From: Thermodesulforhabdus norvegica
Lineage (GTDB): Bacteria; Desulfobacterota; Syntrophobacteria; Syntrophobacterales; Thermodesulforhabdaceae
NCBI RefSeq assembly: GCF_900114975.1
Contig: NZ_FOUU01000004.1
Coordinates: 92,811-156,810 of the forward strand
DNA: 64,000 nucleotides
Reading direction: 5' to 3'
The first letter of the stretch is position 1, and every line of letters starts with the position of its first letter. Shown here in pieces: positions 61,601 to 64,000 of the stretch. A program made the translations under genes and the position numbers. The notes beneath the pieces were generated by a model. The model worked only from the letters and a program-made list of their open reading frames with translations, was not told the origin of the DNA and ran no database searches.

Positions 61601-61775
61601 TCTGCCTTTTATTTTCGATCCCTTTTTTACCAGACATTTTTCCGGAACGGGCCTCGGACTTTCTATCGTGCACAGCATAATAGTCGAACACGGAGGCTGG
61701 ATTGGCGTAAACAGCAGACCCGGAGAGGGAACAATGTTTACTGTTGATTTACCCGTTGACGGAAAGGCGGGATGA
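58671..61775 (+). CDS. sensor histidine kinase (Cache-HAMP-GAF-PAS, NtrB-like)
   Basis: 1034 residues. TM1 is near 12-32, and a large periplasmic sensor extends to about 400. TM2 (VVLLFAVVSAIIGALIL) is followed by HAMP (about 425-480), coiled coil, GAF (about 530-670) and PAS (about 690-800). HisKA follows with the phospho-acceptor in AAGIAHEIRNPLTGLS near 815. The HATPase has NLTLNALQAMPNGG, VADTGMGIQPED and GTGLGLSIVHSI. It would phosphorylate the NtrC-type regulator two genes on. A palindrome precedes it. Confidence 0.9.
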   Translation: MKWTITRKLISFCLVVSLVPLIILGIFTVHSIRKIGEQAAVSSSRELEIKIRESLELRAIELANRVSEFLRACEADLHTLELLPRDPEVYRQFSLNKRGIVWTRVGTNENFKEVHLSIPLYREVAFIDPQGNEVIKIRNDQVVPFDELRNVRDPANTEYGVETYFVEAAELPAGEIYVSHVTGWYVTRDEQLMGVSSVEEAIEGKKYEGVVRFASPIRGDDGHLQGVVVLSLDHQHLMEFTQHVLPTEERFVVFPSYNSGNYAFMFDDEGWIITHPKFWDIRGIKPDGSFFDPTSPDYERMVRTGLAPFNLDHVHFIHPNYAFIAEQVRKGRSGVTNTFNVGGIPRVMAYAPIFYNRGPYRKHGIFGGITIGIRTEKFNEPAEKTGRQIELIVGVMKKNQIVVLLFAVVSAIIGALILSRRLTLPLVRLTDEVRRLARGEPPLRKEPMKTGDETEILWERFLEMTSEIARHHRELRETLDELAKSRREISRYSRRLERQVTILKRINELSQYLGATLDPQLVLQKVLETVVQGIGFDRSILYLYDAETDSLKCFGTVGFSHHEETLARRGVYRVGVHDCTPVRVFRESRTLYIGGVNSDPMATELDKKIASIAGINHYVFTPLIAEGKGIGVLGADNARSGRIITEQDIESLEILAGVASRAIERSTLYGKILEERNFIRAVFTQMIHGLITMDTEGIITSVNDRAADLFRMKAEDVVGRHYNEVLSNHEALCRRIQRFLLCNTDKQSFEIEMHEDGNGVERYLDVQFSRICRDVDSDIILMFLRDVTERKKLEEHIQRSNRLVSLGTLAAGIAHEIRNPLTGLSLLLDDIHDHLESNPSTRDSAALVRKALHELDRLEELVDNLVQFAAQKGRNRPVKADLRPVIDRLVFFIRKHCKQQKIDLTVSVPDSLPEVVMDPNRIQQALLNLTLNALQAMPNGGRLTIALKTVKPFETVTGRECVRISVADTGMGIQPEDLPFIFDPFFTRHFSGTGLGLSIVHSIIVEHGGWIGVNSRPGEGTMFTVDLPVDGKAG

Positions 61776-61779
61776 TACG

Positions 61780-63021
61780 GTGAAGAGCTCGAGAGTTTAT
61801 GATGTTGTCATCGTGGGGGCAGGACCTGCCGGATCTACGGCGGCAAGGGTTCTGGCCGAAAAGGGGTTGGAAGTTCTCCTTCTTGATCGGAAATCCTTTC
61901 CTCGACGCAAGGCCTGTGGGGGCGGCCTTGTCTGGAGGGCCCTCAAAGGGGTGCCCGCGGAGGTTGCAGAACAATGCGTTGAAGCACAGCACAGGAGTGC
62001 CCTCCTTCACTTTGCATCCCTGAAGAAAACTTTCGTGGTCACAAAAAATTATCCCCTTATATCCACGGTGGATCGTTACCACTTCGATTACGCAATGCTG
62101 ACCACGGCGAGGCAAAAGGGGGCAGTTTTCCTGAACAGGACCGGGTGCAGAGATGTAAGGATAAAGAGAGATGCGGGAAAGAAAAGTTTAATCGAGGTAA
62201 CGGCAGGCGGAAGAAGATTTTTGACCCGTTACGTTATCGCTTCCGACGGTGCGGTGAGCCCTGTAGGGCGTCTTCTGGGAACCCCGGATGGCCGGATTTT
62301 AATACCCGCCCTTGAGGGTAGCGTAAGAAAGGAAGAGGTTCCGGTGCTGGAAGATCTGGCTCCTTCTCCGCGTTTTGATTTTGGCGTAATTCCAAACGGA
62401 TACGGCTGGGTGTTTCCGAGAAGGGATACCTATTGTGTGGGGGTTGTGTATTACGGTCGATTCGGCGACAGAGGTAAATCCCTGCGGGCTCTCTTCCGCA
62501 GGTATGTCCGATGGTTGGGCCTGGATGTGACGCTGGTCAGAGGCGTGAAGGGATCGCCCATACCCGTATCCCCCAGAAAAGAACCGGCCGACCCGGGAGG
62601 GGTACTCTTTGCCGGGGATGCGCTGGGATGGACCGATCCGATCATGGCGGAAGGGATCAGCGGTGCCGTTATAAGTGGCATGGAAGCTGCTAACGCCATC
62701 ATTGAGGGCGATGGAAATAGGGAGGAGGTATTTAAGGTTTACAGGCAGGCTATAAAGCGCAGGCTTTTTCGGGAATATGCTTTATCGAGTTTTCTGGCCC
62801 GAATAGTTTACCATGTTCCGAAATTGCGTGACGGATGTTTTTCACTCTACGGTCAGGAAATTGCCGCCATTATAGCGGATGTGCTTTCGGGTTTTCGTTC
62901 CTACAGGTGGTTGCTTTTCTGGCCCTTTAACTACTTGAAGGCAATTGGGCTTTTTCCCATGAGATACTTGAAAAGCATTACGGGATCCGGTGACTATGGC
63001 TCACGTTTTGATAGTCGATGA
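61780..63021 (+). CDS. geranylgeranyl-reductase-family flavoprotein
   Basis: 413 residues. The FAD site is VVIVGAGPAGSTAARVLA at residue 10, KACGGGLVWRAL is near 45, and GDALGWTDPIMAEGISGAVI near 285 is the second FAD motif. It probably reduces isoprenoid double bonds (menaquinone side chain, lipids or polyprenols). The GTG at 61780 lies four bases after the kinase stop; the regulator gene begins 26 bases inside its 3' end. Confidence 0.83.
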   Translation: MKSSRVYDVVIVGAGPAGSTAARVLAEKGLEVLLLDRKSFPRRKACGGGLVWRALKGVPAEVAEQCVEAQHRSALLHFASLKKTFVVTKNYPLISTVDRYHFDYAMLTTARQKGAVFLNRTGCRDVRIKRDAGKKSLIEVTAGGRRFLTRYVIASDGAVSPVGRLLGTPDGRILIPALEGSVRKEEVPVLEDLAPSPRFDFGVIPNGYGWVFPRRDTYCVGVVYYGRFGDRGKSLRALFRRYVRWLGLDVTLVRGVKGSPIPVSPRKEPADPGGVLFAGDALGWTDPIMAEGISGAVISGMEAANAIIEGDGNREEVFKVYRQAIKRRLFREYALSSFLARIVYHVPKLRDGCFSLYGQEIAAIIADVLSGFRSYRWLLFWPFNYLKAIGLFPMRYLKSITGSGDYGSRFDSR

Positions 63022-64000
63022 CGAGCCTTTCATATGTGAAAATCTTCAGAGAATTCTCGAAGAGGAGAATTACCGCACTCAGCTTGCCTTCGACGGGCAA
63101 AGCGCTCTTAAGCTTGTAGAGAAGGAATCTCCTGATCTTGTTCTGCTGGATCTCAGACTGCCCGACATGAACGGGCTGGACGTTTTGAGAACCATCAAAG
63201 AGATGGACCCTGAGATTTTCGTCATAATCATAACGGGTTATGCCTCCGTTGAGTCTGCCGTTCAGGCAATAAAGCTCGGTGCCTATGACTACATAAAAAA
63301 GCCCTTCAAGGCGGATGTTATAAAGCTTATAGTCAGGCTGGCTCTTGAAGCTCAGGGTTTGAGAAAAGAAGTTAACTACCTGAGAGAACACAAATCCAGA
63401 TTTCACGACGAGATAGTTTACAGAAGTGAAACCTTTTCCAGGGTCCTTGGTCAGGCCAGAGAGGTTGCCCGTCACGGCGATACCACGGTTTTGATCATGG
63501 GAGAAAGCGGTACCGGCAAAGAGGTGATAGCGCGGTATATTCACGCCATGAGCCCGAGAAAGAATAAGCCCTTTATGGCGGTAAACTGTGCTGCTTTCCC
63601 GGGAAGCCTTCTGGAAAGTGAGATATTTGGTCACGAAAAAGGTGCCTTTACGGGCGCCGTTCAGAAACGGGCCGGTCTGTTTGAAGCTGCTTCTGGGGGA
63701 ACTCTGTTTCTCGATGAAGTGGCAGAAATGGACCTGAACGTTCAGGCAAAACTTCTTCGGGTTCTGGAAGAGAAAAAGGTAAGACGCCTTGGAAGTACGC
63801 GTCTGTACGACGTGGACGTGCGAATTATAGCCGCAACCAACAAGGATCTTCAGAAGGCAGTCAGAGACGGGAGGTTCCGGGAGGACCTTTTTTACCGGTT
63901 GAACGTCTTCCCCATCGTTATTCCCCCGCTTCGGGAAAGGCCGGAAGACATTATGGCGCTGGCGGAATTCTTTATGAAACATTATGCAAGAAAGTTCGGC
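62996..64000 (+). CDS. NtrC-family sigma-54 response regulator, 3' end outside window
   Basis: 335 codons are visible. The receiver domain has the acidic pocket Asp8/Asp9, phospho-acceptor Asp52 in VLLDLRLPDMNG, Thr80 and Lys102. The AAA+ domain has Walker A GESGTGKEVIARYIH, the sigma-54 loop EKGAFTGAV and Walker B TLFLDEVAEMD. The DNA-binding HTH is beyond the edge. It is likely the partner of the upstream kinase. Confidence 0.93.
   Translation, partial: MAHVLIVDDEPFICENLQRILEEENYRTQLAFDGQSALKLVEKESPDLVLLDLRLPDMNGLDVLRTIKEMDPEIFVIIITGYASVESAVQAIKLGAYDYIKKPFKADVIKLIVRLALEAQGLRKEVNYLREHKSRFHDEIVYRSETFSRVLGQAREVARHGDTTVLIMGESGTGKEVIARYIHAMSPRKNKPFMAVNCAAFPGSLLESEIFGHEKGAFTGAVQKRAGLFEAASGGTLFLDEVAEMDLNVQAKLLRVLEEKKVRRLGSTRLYDVDVRIIAATNKDLQKAVRDGRFREDLFYRLNVFPIVIPPLRERPEDIMALAEFFMKHYARKFG

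Overview
The window looks like a chromosomal segment of a Gram-negative anaerobe, most probably a Desulfobacterota (deltaproteobacterial) lineage close to the syntrophic and sulfate-reducing groups. This is an inference from gene content: LptD for an outer membrane, an NtrC-type sigma-54 activator, a TRAP-TAXI transporter, sodium-pump decarboxylase subunits, crotonase/thiolase genes, 2-oxoacid:ferredoxin oxidoreductase subunits and a separate APS kinase. No rRNA is present; the only RNA gene is tRNA-Pro(GGG).

Layout. 1-9.5 kb is ordinary: a lipoprotein-like gene cut by the window edge, tRNA-Pro, rpsU, and a minus-strand run (NusG paralogue, glnD, a crotonase, TerC, DUF169, thiolase, crotonase). 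9.5-43.8 kb is a large exopolysaccharide (EPS) locus. Its core is flippase, glycosyltransferases, FkbM methyltransferase, polymerase, two sulfotransferases (one interrupted by TGA), a GDP-mannose-3,5-epimerase-like enzyme and an initiating sugar-phosphate transferase on the plus strand. A minus-strand arm carries Wzz, a glycosyltransferase, an O-antigen ligase/polymerase, a pentapeptide-repeat membrane protein and APS kinase. 43.9-55.2 kb holds a cytidylate-kinase-like gene, lptD-proS, orphan 2-oxoacid oxidoreductase gamma/delta subunits, DUF89 and the TRAP-TAXI transporter. 56.3-64 kb holds decarboxylase beta and gamma-like subunits with a cyclic-nucleotide-binding protein, then a histidine kinase, a geranylgeranyl-reductase-like flavoprotein and an NtrC-type regulator cut by the window edge.

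The striking part is two arrays inside the EPS locus (10.4-16.3 kb and 27.65-35.2 kb). Each is a string of small toxin-antitoxin (TA) cassettes (DUF2281-PIN, HicBA, HepT, UPF0175-DUF3368, MntA-HepT, RHH-Doc, Phd-RelE), many broken, separated by short decayed fragments of EPS genes. The left array uses tails of a dTDP-glucose-dehydratase-like gene and heads of flippase and UDP-glucose dehydrogenase genes. The right array uses at least seven copies of one glycosyltransferase C-terminus. In several cassettes the antitoxin is open while its toxin is frameshifted or stopped. Within the left array, a broken four-helix-bundle (23S rRNA IVS-type) gene lies between two arrays of exactly ten 7-bp repeats in opposite orientation. 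A third array of the same heptamer sits after oadB.

Working model (inference): TA cassettes and EPS gene ends have been repeatedly recombined in a hypervariable polysaccharide locus, leaving a fossil record of cassette gain, duplication and decay. APS kinase would supply PAPS to the sulfotransferases, suggesting a sulfated EPS, possibly containing L-galactose-type sugars. The NusG paralogue next to the locus could act as its antiterminator.
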